NCBI GenBank assembly: GCA_937958015.1
Contig: CALGOA010000129.1
Coordinates: 1-36,690 of the forward strand
Length of the DNA: 36,690 nucleotides
Direction: 5' to 3'
Source: an uncultured Acidimicrobiales bacterium
GTDB taxonomy: Bacteria; Actinomycetota; Acidimicrobiia; Acidimicrobiales; SZUA-35
The notes under the pieces are model-generated. The model was not told where the DNA came from, did not search any database, and saw only the letters and a program-made list of their open reading frames with translations. The translations under genes and the position numbers were made by a program. Positions 1 through 7,766 of the stretch are shown in pieces (the first letter of the stretch is position 1; each line of letters begins with the position of its first letter).

Positions 1-1358
1 GCCCCGTTGTCGTGCAACAGCAGTGTGACCGGAATGTCGTACTGGGCTGCGGTGGCGAGTTCGGTGGCCGTGAACATAAATCCACCGTCTCCGATCAGGC
101 CCAGCACCGGGGTGGAACCTGCTCCCACCTGGGCGCCGATCGCGTGCGCCACCCCGGCCCCAAGCGTGCCGGCCGGGCCGCTGGTCAGAAACGTGCGCGG
201 GGTCCGGAACTCGAACAGGATGTGGGCTGCGAATCCCATCTGGGTGACGTCCTCCACGATGATGCCGTCGTCGGGAAGGACCTCCCTGATGACCTCAAGC
301 GTCTCGATCTGGGGAATCATGTGGGCGGTTGCGGCGGCGAAATCGGAACGATATGACGCCAACACCGAATCGAGGTTTCGGCCGTTCGTCGCATCGGCAG
401 GAAGTCCGCTCAGAATCGACTCGAGGACCGGAGCGGCCTCGGCGTGCACACCGATCGTGCCCAGTTCATGCCGGTCCAACTCGGCCTCGTCGACGTTGAT
501 TTGAACGATCGTCATCTCGTCGTCGGTGCCCCAGTGGGTGATCGGGAACTCCAGACGGGTGCCGATTCCAATGACGAGGTCGGTGTCCTCCCAGAATCGG
601 TGACCGATCGGAAGCGGAACCCAGAGTCGATGGCGGGAATCCATCGTGCCGTGCCCCTGTCGTCGGGTGAATACGGGTGCTTCGATCGCCTCGGCCAGTT
701 GGCGAACCTGATCCCCGGCGTCCCACGCACCGCCACCGACCACGATCACCGGACGTTCGGCCCGTTCGATTGCGGCGATGGCTGCGGCGACTTGGCCCTG
801 ATCGACATCGGGTACGGAGCGAACCGCCGGGTCCAAAACCCCGTCGACCTCCCGTCGCCATGTGTCGACCGGAAACTCGATCGACACTGGCCGGGCCTCG
901 TTAGCCATCAGGGCGGCGAGCGCAGCATTCACGACCTCGACAGCATCCTCGCCGCCGCCGACGACACCGGCATGTTTGGTCACCTGCCGTAGCACGGCGG
1001 TTGGATCGTTCAGGTCGTGGAGAACGCCGATGTTTCTGCCGGCCTGTTTCGTGGCCACGGCGCCGATGATTCCCAAAACCCGCCCACCGGCCCAGTAGGC
1101 GCTGCTCATCGCCGCCGTCGCATTCAACATCCCCGGTCCCGGGACCACGCAGAACGCAGATGGTCGGCCGGTCGCCTGCGAATGGCCCATCGCCATATAG
1201 GCCGCGCCCTGTTCGTGTCTCGTGACGATCGGGGTGATGTCACGAGCGTCGACGAGTTCGTTGAAGAAGTCATCGTTCTGGATGCCGGGCAGACAGAACA
1301 GGGTGTCGATCTCCAACTTGCGGAGAGCGTCGATTGCGAGTTGGGCAACATTGGTCAC
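1..1358 (-). CDS. Thiamine-diphosphate-binding enzyme, acetolactate-synthase-like (C-terminus cut by window edge)
   Basis: Reading the minus strand gives an open frame of about 452 codons that runs off the left edge, so roughly the last 100 residues are missing. The N-terminal Pyr domain has the family's catalytic glutamate in RHEQGAAYMA (E49 from the start used here). The C-terminal PP domain has the ThDP/Mg motif: GDGGF near window position 90, followed about 26 residues later by DN at the edge. A central FAD/nucleotide-type domain lies between them. The superfamily includes acetolactate synthase, benzoylformate decarboxylase and oxalyl-CoA decarboxylase; I cannot tell the substrate. The start is uncertain. 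GTG at 1356-1358 puts VTNVAQLAIDAL at the usual N-terminus, and GTG codons at 1388 and 1391 are alternatives. It is divergent from the histidine kinase gene. Confidence 0.88.
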   Translation of the reverse strand, partial: MTNVAQLAIDALRKLEIDTLFCLPGIQNDDFFNELVDARDITPIVTRHEQGAAYMAMGHSQATGRPSAFCVVPGPGMLNATAAMSSAYWAGGRVLGIIGAVATKQAGRNIGVLHDLNDPTAVLRQVTKHAGVVGGGEDAVEVVNAALAALMANEARPVSIEFPVDTWRREVDGVLDPAVRSVPDVDQGQVAAAIAAIERAERPVIVVGGGAWDAGDQVRQLAEAIEAPVFTRRQGHGTMDSRHRLWVPLPIGHRFWEDTDLVIGIGTRLEFPITHWGTDDEMTIVQINVDEAELDRHELGTIGVHAEAAPVLESILSGLPADATNGRNLDSVLASYRSDFAAATAHMIPQIETLEVIREVLPDDGIIVEDVTQMGFAAHILFEFRTPRTFLTSGPAGTLGAGVAHAIGAQVGAGSTPVLGLIGDGGFMFTATELATAAQYDIPVTLLLHDNG

Positions 1359-1470
1359 GACCCGAACGTACTTGGCCTCGGCGGTCACCACCTCAGTGGC
1401 GCCCGGGGGTGGTCTCAGAGTGAACTTTTGGCCGATGCGGCGGGTCGAGCCATGTTCTACCGTCAACCCC

Positions 1471-2658
1471 GTGACCAGCCCGTCTTTTGTTTCCCGCGGG
1501 CTGGCTCGCACCCGTCGACGGCTGGTCGATGTCCAGGCAACGTTGGCGGTCGATCAGGACGGATCCGGGCCCCGGCGGGCCGACTGGGTCTATGCGGGGC
1601 TGTTTCTGCTCCTCGGGATCCTCGAGGGCCTAACCGATGTCGAGACGGCCACGATGCCGGGCCTCCAGGTTCTGGTTGCGGTGATTGCCGCGGCTGGCGT
1701 GCCGTGGCGTCGGGTGCGCCCTCCCTACGCCATGGTTGCTGCGGTAGCGCTATTCACGGTGGCGTCGGGGCTCAACGACGACGTCGACTTCAGCATGACC
1801 GCCGGTGCGTTCTTCGCCATCGTCTTCCAGATGTACGCCGTCACCCGGTGGCGACCCGAGCGCGATGTGATCCTCGGCGTGGCTGCGGTCGTGATCCTCG
1901 ATCCGGTCGGGGCCTTCCTGCGAACCGGTCTCGTCGCTGATCTGATCGCAAACTTCACGTTATGGACGTTGGTTGCTGCCACGGGACTGGTGATGCGATA
2001 CCGACGGGTGCTCCAGTTGAATCAGGTCGAACAGGCCCGGCTTTCAGAGCGCAACGTCCTGGCCCGTGAACTCCACGACTCCGTGGCCCACTATGTGTCT
2101 GCCATCGCTGTTCAGGCCCAGGCGGCTCAGTTCGTGGCGATGAGCGACCCCGCCGCTGCGTTGAGGTCCATGGCGGAGGTTGAGCGCACCGCTAATCGTG
2201 CTATCGACGAAATGCGGCTCATGGTCGGCGTTCTACGCACCAGCGATGACATCGCTCGAACGGTCGCATCAACGTCGCTACTTGATCTCGTGGACCCCGC
2301 GCTACGTCCGCAGGTCAGCGTCACCGGCGTCTCGGATCTCTCCCAGCTCAGCGCACCCGTCGCAGCCGCGACGTTCCGGGTGGCCCAGGAGGCGGTGACC
2401 AACGCCCGAAAACACGCACCGCAGGCCCGTTTCATCAACGTCGATTGCACCGTCACGGCCGATGAGGTGGTTTTGCAGGTGGCCAACGACGGATCCTCCA
2501 GCCAACCCGACGGCGGCGGCTACGGTCTCATCGGTATGGAAGAACGGGTCGCAGCACTCGGGGGACGTCTGATGGCGGGACCAACCCCGGATCGAGGTTG
2601 GAACGTGGTGGCCCGTATTCCCCGAGACACCACAACCACCACCGGGCCTTCCTCATGA
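1471..2658 (+). CDS. Sensor histidine kinase, NarL/DesK (HisKA_3) type
   Basis: This is a membrane sensor kinase of about 395 residues. Several hydrophobic segments (about residues 40-185) form the sensor part. A HisKA_3 dimerisation domain follows, with the H-box ARELHDSVAHYVSAIA (phospho-acceptor H202 from this start). The C-terminal HATPase_c domain has an N-box-like segment (VAQEAVTNARKHA) and a GYGLIGMEERV glycine-rich box. The signal is unknown. The stop codon overlaps the response-regulator start as ATGA, so the two are translationally coupled and are very probably partners. The start is not well marked: GTG 1471 is used, TTG 1543 has a better-placed AGG upstream, and the open frame extends back to 1222 only by running through the divergent gene. 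Confidence 0.88.
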   Translation: MTSPSFVSRGLARTRRRLVDVQATLAVDQDGSGPRRADWVYAGLFLLLGILEGLTDVETATMPGLQVLVAVIAAAGVPWRRVRPPYAMVAAVALFTVASGLNDDVDFSMTAGAFFAIVFQMYAVTRWRPERDVILGVAAVVILDPVGAFLRTGLVADLIANFTLWTLVAATGLVMRYRRVLQLNQVEQARLSERNVLARELHDSVAHYVSAIAVQAQAAQFVAMSDPAAALRSMAEVERTANRAIDEMRLMVGVLRTSDDIARTVASTSLLDLVDPALRPQVSVTGVSDLSQLSAPVAAATFRVAQEAVTNARKHAPQARFINVDCTVTADEVVLQVANDGSSSQPDGGGYGLIGMEERVAALGGRLMAGPTPDRGWNVVARIPRDTTTTTGPSS

Positions 2659-3305
2659 TCAGTGTGCTCATCGCCGACGATCAGGAACTGGTTCGGACCG
2701 GCTTTCGGATGATCCTCGACGCAACCGACGGCATCGAGGTTGTCGGAGAAGCCGTCGACGGTCGTGATGCGGTCACCAAGGCGCTCCACCTACGACCCCA
2801 TGTGTGCCTGTTCGATGTTCGAATGCCGGAGATGGATGGCATCGAAGCTACCCGTCAGATCGCCGGGCCCGACATCGAGGACCCGCTCAACGTTGTGATC
2901 GTGACCACGTTCGACACCGACGAGAACGTGTACGGAGCGCTCGAGGCCGGTGCCACCGGGTTTCTCCTGAAGAACGCCGGTCCTCAGCTGCTGATCGAAG
3001 CTGTTCGGGCCGCGGCCGAGGGTGATGCGTTGATCTCTCCCAGCGTCACTAAGCGATTGCTGCAACACGTGAACGACAGCTCCGGACTGGTGCGGCGGGA
3101 GCAACCCGTCGATGCGCTAACCGAACGCGAAGAGGAAGTGCTGGCCGCCGTGGCCCGCGGCCTCACCAACAACGAAATCGCATCTGAGTTGTTCATCTCA
3201 CTCGGAACCGCCAAGGCGCACATTGCACATCTCATGGAGAAGTTGCAGGCGCGAAACCGCGTCGAGTTGGTGATTTGGGCCTACGAAACCAAACGTGTGT
3301 CCTAG
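2655..3305 (+). CDS. NarL/LuxR-family response regulator
   Basis: The 216-residue protein has two domains. The receiver domain (about 1-120) has acidic residues D8/D9, the phospho-acceptor D54 in CLFDVRMPEMDG, and the conserved lysine K106 in FLLKNAG. The LuxR-type helix-turn-helix begins near residue 154 (LTEREEEVLAAVARGLTNNE) and ends with a typical dimerisation/recognition segment. It should bind DNA when phosphorylated by the kinase encoded immediately upstream. ATG 2655 is chosen because it begins the receiver fold directly and overlaps the kinase stop by four bases; an upstream in-frame ATG at 2598 would add a non-conserved basic tail. Its target genes cannot be read from the sequence. 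Confidence 0.93.
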   Translation: MISVLIADDQELVRTGFRMILDATDGIEVVGEAVDGRDAVTKALHLRPHVCLFDVRMPEMDGIEATRQIAGPDIEDPLNVVIVTTFDTDENVYGALEAGATGFLLKNAGPQLLIEAVRAAAEGDALISPSVTKRLLQHVNDSSGLVRREQPVDALTEREEEVLAAVARGLTNNEIASELFISLGTAKAHIAHLMEKLQARNRVELVIWAYETKRVS

Positions 3306-3317
3306 GCCAGGCGCCCT

Positions 3318-4844
3318 CTAACCGGCCAGGTCTGGGATGGGATGGTCGCCAAGCGCCACGCTGACGTTCTTGGTCTCGGTGTAGAAGTCGAAACTCCAGT
3401 CGCCGCCGTCACGGCCGATGCCGCTGCGTTTGTTGCCTCCGAACGGGGTGGGGAGGTGGCGCACGTTCTGAGAGTTGATCCAGATCATTCCGGCGTCGAG
3501 AGCATCGGCGACCCGATGGGCTCTACTCACATCGTTGGTCCAGAGATAACCCGCTAACCCGTACTCGATGTCGTTGGCGATCTTGACCGCGTCGGCCTCG
3601 TCGGAGAACGGAATGGCGGTGAGAGCGGGACCGAAGATCTCCTCCTGTGCGATCGACATCTGATTGGTCGCCTGTGTGAACAACACCGGCGCCACGAAGT
3701 TGTCGGAGGGAGCGTCGGCCATGTTGGTTCCCCGATGCACGGTGGCACCCTGTTCCACCGCAGCGTCGACGTACGACTTCACCTTGCCGGTGTGGCGCGG
3801 GTGGACGAGCGGTCCGATCACGGTGGACGGGTCCAGGGGGTGGCCAACCGGGATGGTCTTGATTCGTTCGGCCAACTTGGATGTGAATTCGTCGTAGATC
3901 CCCTCTTGGATCAACACTCGGCTCGATGAGGTACATCGCTCGCCGTTGAGTGAGTAGATCATGAACGTGACGGCGCGGAGGGCCCGTTCCATGTCGGCAT
4001 CATCGAACACGATGACGGGGTTCTTGCCGCCCAGTTCGAAGTGCACCCGCTTGAGCGTGTCCGCGCCCTGGGACTGGATTGCCGAACCCGTCGCCGACTC
4101 GCCGACGAAGGCGATCGCCTTGATGGAAGGATGTTCGGTCAGTGATTTTCCGGCGGTGTGGCCCAGTCCATGAACCACGTTGAGCACACCCGGCGGGAGG
4201 CCGGCCTCCAGAGCGATCTCGGCCAGGAGGTGGGCCGTTAGCGGACTCCACTCGGCCGGTTTGTGGACCACCGTGCAGCCTGCGGCCAGAGCGGGGGCGA
4301 TCTTCCACGTGCTCAGCATGAACGGTGTGTTCCACGGCGTGATCACACCGACCGGGCCGATCGCCCGGCGAGTGGTGTAGTTGATGTGGGTGTCGGTGGG
4401 CAGGCTTTGGCCGTTGGCCACCGTGGTCGCCAGGTCGGCGAAGTAGGTGAAGTTGGCCGCTCCCCGGACCGCCGCCGCACTCATGAAACGCATCGACTGA
4501 CCGGTGTCGACGCATTCGATCAGGGCGATCTGGCGGGCCCGTTCGGTGATCAGGCGAGCCACATCCCGCAGCGTTTTCTGCCGACCGACGGCACCCATGT
4601 TCTGCCACACGCCGAAGGCTTCCTCGGCCGAGCGGGCTGCCGCGTCGATGTCGGCCGAGTCCCCGGAGGCGACCGAACCCATTTCTGACTGGTCGATAGG
4701 GGAGTGGTTGGTGAAGGTGTCGCCGCTGACGCTGGCGACCGAATCTCCGTTGATGAGGTGCCCGAGCGGCTGGTCCCTGAAGCGCTGCAGATAACCGTCG
4801 GCCTCGGCCAGGTTCTGTTCGAGGGTGTAGGAGTTGTCAGCCAT
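3318..4844 (-). CDS. hpaE: 5-carboxymethyl-2-hydroxymuconate semialdehyde dehydrogenase (HpaE-type aldehyde dehydrogenase)
   Basis: This is a 508-residue NAD(P)-dependent aldehyde dehydrogenase. Visible family residues are N171 in TPWNTPF, E270 in HFELGGKNP and the nucleophile C304 in NGERCTSSSR. Aldehyde dehydrogenases act on many substrates, so the specific name rests on context: it overlaps by one base the gene for a CHM isomerase (HpaF) and lies opposite hpaG-, hpaR- and hpaH-like genes. In that pathway it oxidises the ring-cleavage product, 5-carboxymethyl-2-hydroxymuconate semialdehyde, to the dicarboxylate. Length is slightly above the roughly 490 residues usual for HpaE. The start ATG 4842-4844 shares a base with the hpaF stop (TGATG). 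Confidence 0.88.
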   Translation of the reverse strand: MADNSYTLEQNLAEADGYLQRFRDQPLGHLINGDSVASVSGDTFTNHSPIDQSEMGSVASGDSADIDAAARSAEEAFGVWQNMGAVGRQKTLRDVARLITERARQIALIECVDTGQSMRFMSAAAVRGAANFTYFADLATTVANGQSLPTDTHINYTTRRAIGPVGVITPWNTPFMLSTWKIAPALAAGCTVVHKPAEWSPLTAHLLAEIALEAGLPPGVLNVVHGLGHTAGKSLTEHPSIKAIAFVGESATGSAIQSQGADTLKRVHFELGGKNPVIVFDDADMERALRAVTFMIYSLNGERCTSSSRVLIQEGIYDEFTSKLAERIKTIPVGHPLDPSTVIGPLVHPRHTGKVKSYVDAAVEQGATVHRGTNMADAPSDNFVAPVLFTQATNQMSIAQEEIFGPALTAIPFSDEADAVKIANDIEYGLAGYLWTNDVSRAHRVADALDAGMIWINSQNVRHLPTPFGGNKRSGIGRDGGDWSFDFYTETKNVSVALGDHPIPDLAG

Positions 4845-5233
4845 CAGTCGCTTGCTTTCAGGTGGGTTCGGATGTGGTTTCGGTTGATGCGGTGATCGGG
4901 ATCAATTTCCTGAATCTCGCCGCTGAGCGCCACGACCAGCTCCGGGGCTTCTGCGGCGAGGAATGTGTCGATCGTGTCGAGCATGAGCACGAGGAACTCA
5001 TTCTTCGTCTCGGCGCTGCGGCCCGGCCCGATTCGGGCGGTGAACGCCACGAAGGCGTACCGGGGATCACCGTCGGCGATTCGATAGTTCGCCCTCGCAA
5101 CCGCTCGGGTCCGCAACCCCACAAGGGGCGGCAAACCGTGCTGCGCAGCCTGTTCGTGAACCATGTCTACGAGGTGCTGAACATCGCAGGCATCGTTCAG
5201 ATTGGCGGAGTGCTCGAGGGTGAGATGCGGCAT
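4844..5233 (-). CDS. hpaF: 5-carboxymethyl-2-hydroxymuconate delta-isomerase (CHMI)
   Basis: The small protein (129 residues) matches the CHMI branch of the tautomerase-like fold. The mature N-terminal residue would be proline (MPHLTLEHSANL), which is the catalytic base in this family. Length fits the usual 125-130. The reaction is the 1,3-allylic isomerisation of 5-carboxymethyl-2-hydroxymuconate to 5-oxopent-3-ene-1,2,5-tricarboxylate. It is the first gene of a two-gene minus-strand operon with hpaE and is divergent from the hpaG-like gene, with only 42 bp between them. This gene is the strongest evidence that the locus follows homoprotocatechuate-type chemistry. Confidence 0.87.
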   Translation of the reverse strand: MPHLTLEHSANLNDACDVQHLVDMVHEQAAQHGLPPLVGLRTRAVARANYRIADGDPRYAFVAFTARIGPGRSAETKNEFLVLMLDTIDTFLAAEAPELVVALSGEIQEIDPDHRINRNHIRTHLKASD

Positions 5234-5235
5234 TA

Positions 5236-5261
5236 CTTCACATGTTAGACAATTTCTTCAC
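5236..5261. promoter_or_regulatory. Direct repeat CTTCAC x2 in the hpaF/hpaG divergent region (candidate operator)
   Basis: The 42-bp gap between divergent hpaF and hpaG-like genes must hold both promoters unless transcripts start inside the genes. CTTCAC occurs at 5236-5241 and again at 5256-5261, exactly 20 bp apart (about two helical turns), flanking an AT-rich core. A site for the MarR-type regulator encoded two genes away is plausible. The repeats are direct, whereas MarR sites are usually palindromic, so this is a weak call. Confidence 0.3.
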
Positions 5262-5275
5262 TACCATGACGAGCG

Positions 5276-6163
5276 ATGTCCAGTTCTTCTCCGAAAACTC
5301 GTTTCGTCTCGTACCACACCACCACCGATCCGAGCCTTCGATTCGGCCTGGTCGATCGATCCGGTGATGGAGTGATCGAACTGGGTCGGCGCGCGATGTA
5401 CCGCTCGCTGCTTCACGCGATCGAGGCGGGTGCCCTGGATGAGCTGTCAACGTTTGCCGACGATACCGCCGACGTATCGCTGGCCGACATCATCTTCGAC
5501 CGACCGCTCCATCGGCCCGGAAAGATCTTCTGTATCGGTGTCAACTACGGCGGTCGCAGCGCCGAGTACGACGACACCACCGACAAGTCCTTTCCCAGTG
5601 TGTTCGTCCGGTTCCCCGAATCGTTCACCGGGCATGAGCGGAACCTCACCCGCCCACCCGAGAGTGAGCAGCTCGACTACGAGGGCGAAATCGTCGTGAT
5701 CATCGGTAAGGGCGGCCGTAGGATCGACCAGGCCAACGCCCGCGAGCACATCGCTGGGGTTTCGATGGGCAACGAAGGCACCATCCGCGACTGGGTCCGG
5801 CACGCCAAGTTCAACGTGACTCAGGGCAAGAACTGGGCCGGCTCCGGTGCGATCGGTCCGTGGGTGGTGCCGATCGAGGAGATTCCGGCCTTTGACGAGC
5901 TGACGATCGAAACCAGAGTGAACGGTGAGGTCCGCCAGCACGACTCGCCGGCGACGATGAAGTACCCGATCGAGTACCAGATCAGCTACCTGTCAACGTT
6001 TTGCACGCTCGAGCCCGGCGACATGATCTTTACCGGCACCCCAACCGGTGCTGGCGCCCGCTTCGATCCACCGGTGTGGCTGGTCCCGGGCGACCGGATA
6101 GAGGTGGAGGTCGCCGAGATCGGCACACTTGCCAACGGCGTCGCCGACGAGGTGATCGAATGA
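5276..6163 (+). CDS. Fumarylacetoacetate-hydrolase-family enzyme, probable OPET decarboxylase/isomerase (HpaG-like)
   Basis: The 295-residue protein has an FAH fold with the metal-binding pair E136 and E138 in LDYEGEIVVIIGK. The third acidic ligand, usually aspartate, appears as E167 in GNEGTIRDW. A TPTGAG-like loop follows near the C-terminus (FTGTPTGAGARFDPP). In the hpa pathway this position decarboxylates 5-oxopent-3-ene-1,2,5-tricarboxylate and isomerises the product to 2-oxohept-3-enedioate. E. coli HpaG is a tandem duplication of about 430 residues; this is a single-domain form. It may therefore come from another FAH branch recruited to the step. It overlaps the downstream marR gene as ATGA. 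There is no strong Shine-Dalgarno before ATG 5276. Confidence 0.8.
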   Translation: MSSSSPKTRFVSYHTTTDPSLRFGLVDRSGDGVIELGRRAMYRSLLHAIEAGALDELSTFADDTADVSLADIIFDRPLHRPGKIFCIGVNYGGRSAEYDDTTDKSFPSVFVRFPESFTGHERNLTRPPESEQLDYEGEIVVIIGKGGRRIDQANAREHIAGVSMGNEGTIRDWVRHAKFNVTQGKNWAGSGAIGPWVVPIEEIPAFDELTIETRVNGEVRQHDSPATMKYPIEYQISYLSTFCTLEPGDMIFTGTPTGAGARFDPPVWLVPGDRIEVEVAEIGTLANGVADEVIE

Positions 6164-6600
6164 CCGACTCGAACTCGTCTCTCCGAGGCTTCGATCGGTC
6201 GTTGCCCATGGCTCTATTGCGAGCCAGGGAATCGATGATGCGTCAGTTCCGTCCGATGTTGGCCCAGCACGACATGACCGAACAGCAGTGGCGAGTGCTG
6301 CGTGCGCTCGCGGCCTCTGAACTGCCGCTCGATGTAGGTGAGATTGCAGATGCAACGTTTCTGCTCGGCCCCAGCCTGTCTCGGATCCTTGCCAACCTCG
6401 AGGGCCGGAACCTGCTTCTCCGCCGAGCTGGCGAGACCGACCAGCGTCGCTCGGCCATCTCACTGACCGCCGATGGACGCGCGCTGTTCGAGAGAATCGC
6501 CCCCGAGTCGGAGGAGATCTACGGGTTGATCGAGCGTTCGTTCGGCGAGGATCGCCTTTCGGAGCTGATTTCGCTGCTGGCCGAGTTGGAGAAGTCCTGA
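6160..6600 (+). CDS. hpaR: MarR-family transcriptional repressor of the hpa cluster (HpaR-like)
   Basis: This 146-residue winged-helix protein resembles HpaR: the segment HDMTEQQWRVLRAL (about 38-51), the recognition helix region PSLSRILANLEGR (71-83) and the wing DQRRSAISLTADG (94-106). HpaR of E. coli represses the homoprotocatechuate meta-pathway operon and is relieved by pathway aromatics. The gene overlaps the hpaG-like stop (ATGA) and shares one base with the hpaH start (TGATG), so repressor and enzymes are co-translated and the cluster is probably autoregulated. ATG 6160 is preferred over an upstream in-frame ATG at 6001, which would overlap the hpaG-like gene by 160 bp. Confidence 0.87.
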   Translation: MTDSNSSLRGFDRSLPMALLRARESMMRQFRPMLAQHDMTEQQWRVLRALAASELPLDVGEIADATFLLGPSLSRILANLEGRNLLLRRAGETDQRRSAISLTADGRALFERIAPESEEIYGLIERSFGEDRLSELISLLAELEKS

Positions 6601-7412
6601 TGTTGACCGAGGAACAGGTGATCGCCGAGGCGGCACTGCTAGATGGGGCCGAGCGGGCCCGTACGCAGATGCGTCAAACCACATCGGTGTATCCGGAGGC
6701 CACGATCGACGACGCCTATCGAATTCAAGCGGCCTGGAAGGACCTCCGGCTGGCGCGGGGTGAGCAGTTGGTTGGTCACAAGATCGGACTCACGTCGAAG
6801 GCGATGCAGGCATCGATGCAGATCTCCACGCCCGATTCGGGGTTTATTACCAACGTCATGAGCTTCGATGCCGCGGATGGTCCGGTGTCGATCGTTGCCG
6901 GTGATCACTTGGACGCCAAGATCGAAGTTGAGTTGGCCTTCGTTCTGAAAAGCGATCTCGACTCGGCCGACGTGGAACTGCCAGATGTTCTGGACGCCAC
7001 CCAGTACGTCGTGCCGGCCCTTGAGCTGATTGCCGCTCGATCGTTTCGGGCCGATCCTGAGACCGGACGACGTCGCACCGTGGTTGACACGATCTCTGAC
7101 AACGCCGCAAACGCGGGCATCATCACCGGCGGTCGCAAGGTCGCGGTCGACGAGGTGGACCTTCGATGGGTGGGAGCCCTATTGGAACGCAACGGTGAGA
7201 TCGAAGAGTCGGGCCTTGCCGCGGCGGTCCTCAATCATCCGGCGAACGGAATCGTCTGGTTGGCTCGTCGCTACGCCGAGCAGGGCATGAGCCTGGCGGC
7301 GGGCGACGTCGTGCTGGCCGGTTCCTTTACCCGCCCGGTCGACGTTCGGGCCGACGATCGATTCGCCGTGGACTACGGGCCGCTCGGTGTTGTAGCGGTC
7401 GATTTCAACTAG
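6600..7412 (+). CDS. hpaH: 2-oxohept-3-ene-1,7-dioate hydratase (HpaH)
   Basis: The 270-residue protein belongs to the 2-keto-4-pentenoate hydratase/OHED hydratase branch of the FAH superfamily. It carries the conserved GHKIGLTSKAMQ (59-70), the metal ligands E109 and E111 in AKIEVELAFVL, and PALELI with E142. Length matches HpaH (about 267). It adds water to 2-oxohept-3-enedioate to give 4-hydroxy-2-oxoheptane-1,7-dioate, which an HpaI aldolase would split to pyruvate and succinate semialdehyde. No aldolase gene is present in the window. Its ATG shares one base with the hpaR stop. Confidence 0.88.
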   Translation: MLTEEQVIAEAALLDGAERARTQMRQTTSVYPEATIDDAYRIQAAWKDLRLARGEQLVGHKIGLTSKAMQASMQISTPDSGFITNVMSFDAADGPVSIVAGDHLDAKIEVELAFVLKSDLDSADVELPDVLDATQYVVPALELIAARSFRADPETGRRRTVVDTISDNAANAGIITGGRKVAVDEVDLRWVGALLERNGEIEESGLAAAVLNHPANGIVWLARRYAEQGMSLAAGDVVLAGSFTRPVDVRADDRFAVDYGPLGVVAVDFN

Positions 7413-7432
7413 CAGCTGACTGGAGTCATGCG

Positions 7433-7756
7433 ATGAGCCTCTACTACGTACAGAAGTATCTCTACGAACTGAATCGCAGTCCATCGGTTCAGTCCGACTA
7501 CCGGGCCGATCCGATCGCTGCGGTCGAGGTCTTCGCTGGTGACGGCGAGCTCAAACTGACCACCGAGGAACGGTCGGCGTTGACCGACCCCGACATCGGC
7601 AAGTTGTATCACCTCGGCGTCAACGGTCAGATCCTGATGCACTTTGCGGCATTTCACGGGATCGAGTGGGCCGACTATCTCGAACGGATGCGCGATGGCA
7701 TCCGCACCCACGGACCTGTCCGCGAGGGTGTCTACGCACTGACCACCGAGCTGTAG
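7433..7756 (+). CDS. LigA-like small subunit of a class III extradiol dioxygenase
   Basis: The 107-residue all-helical protein matches the LigA superfamily (protocatechuate 4,5-dioxygenase alpha subunit). The diagnostic stretch is NGQILMHFAAFHGIEWADYL at 64-83. In LigAB the small subunit caps the active site of the catalytic LigB subunit. A GGAG ribosome site lies seven bases before ATG 7433. The catalytic-subunit gene starts 10 bp downstream, so the two are almost certainly co-translated as a heteromer. E. coli HpaD, the ring-cleavage enzyme normally found with these hpa genes, has no such partner. Confidence 0.88.
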   Translation: MSLYYVQKYLYELNRSPSVQSDYRADPIAAVEVFAGDGELKLTTEERSALTDPDIGKLYHLGVNGQILMHFAAFHGIEWADYLERMRDGIRTHGPVREGVYALTTEL

Positions 7757-7766
7757 GAGCAACCAG

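Noticed and set aside
1222-1470. Extended N-terminus for the histidine kinase from ATG 1222.
   Set aside because: It would lie inside the divergent ThDP gene and encodes an unconserved Ser/Arg-rich tail.
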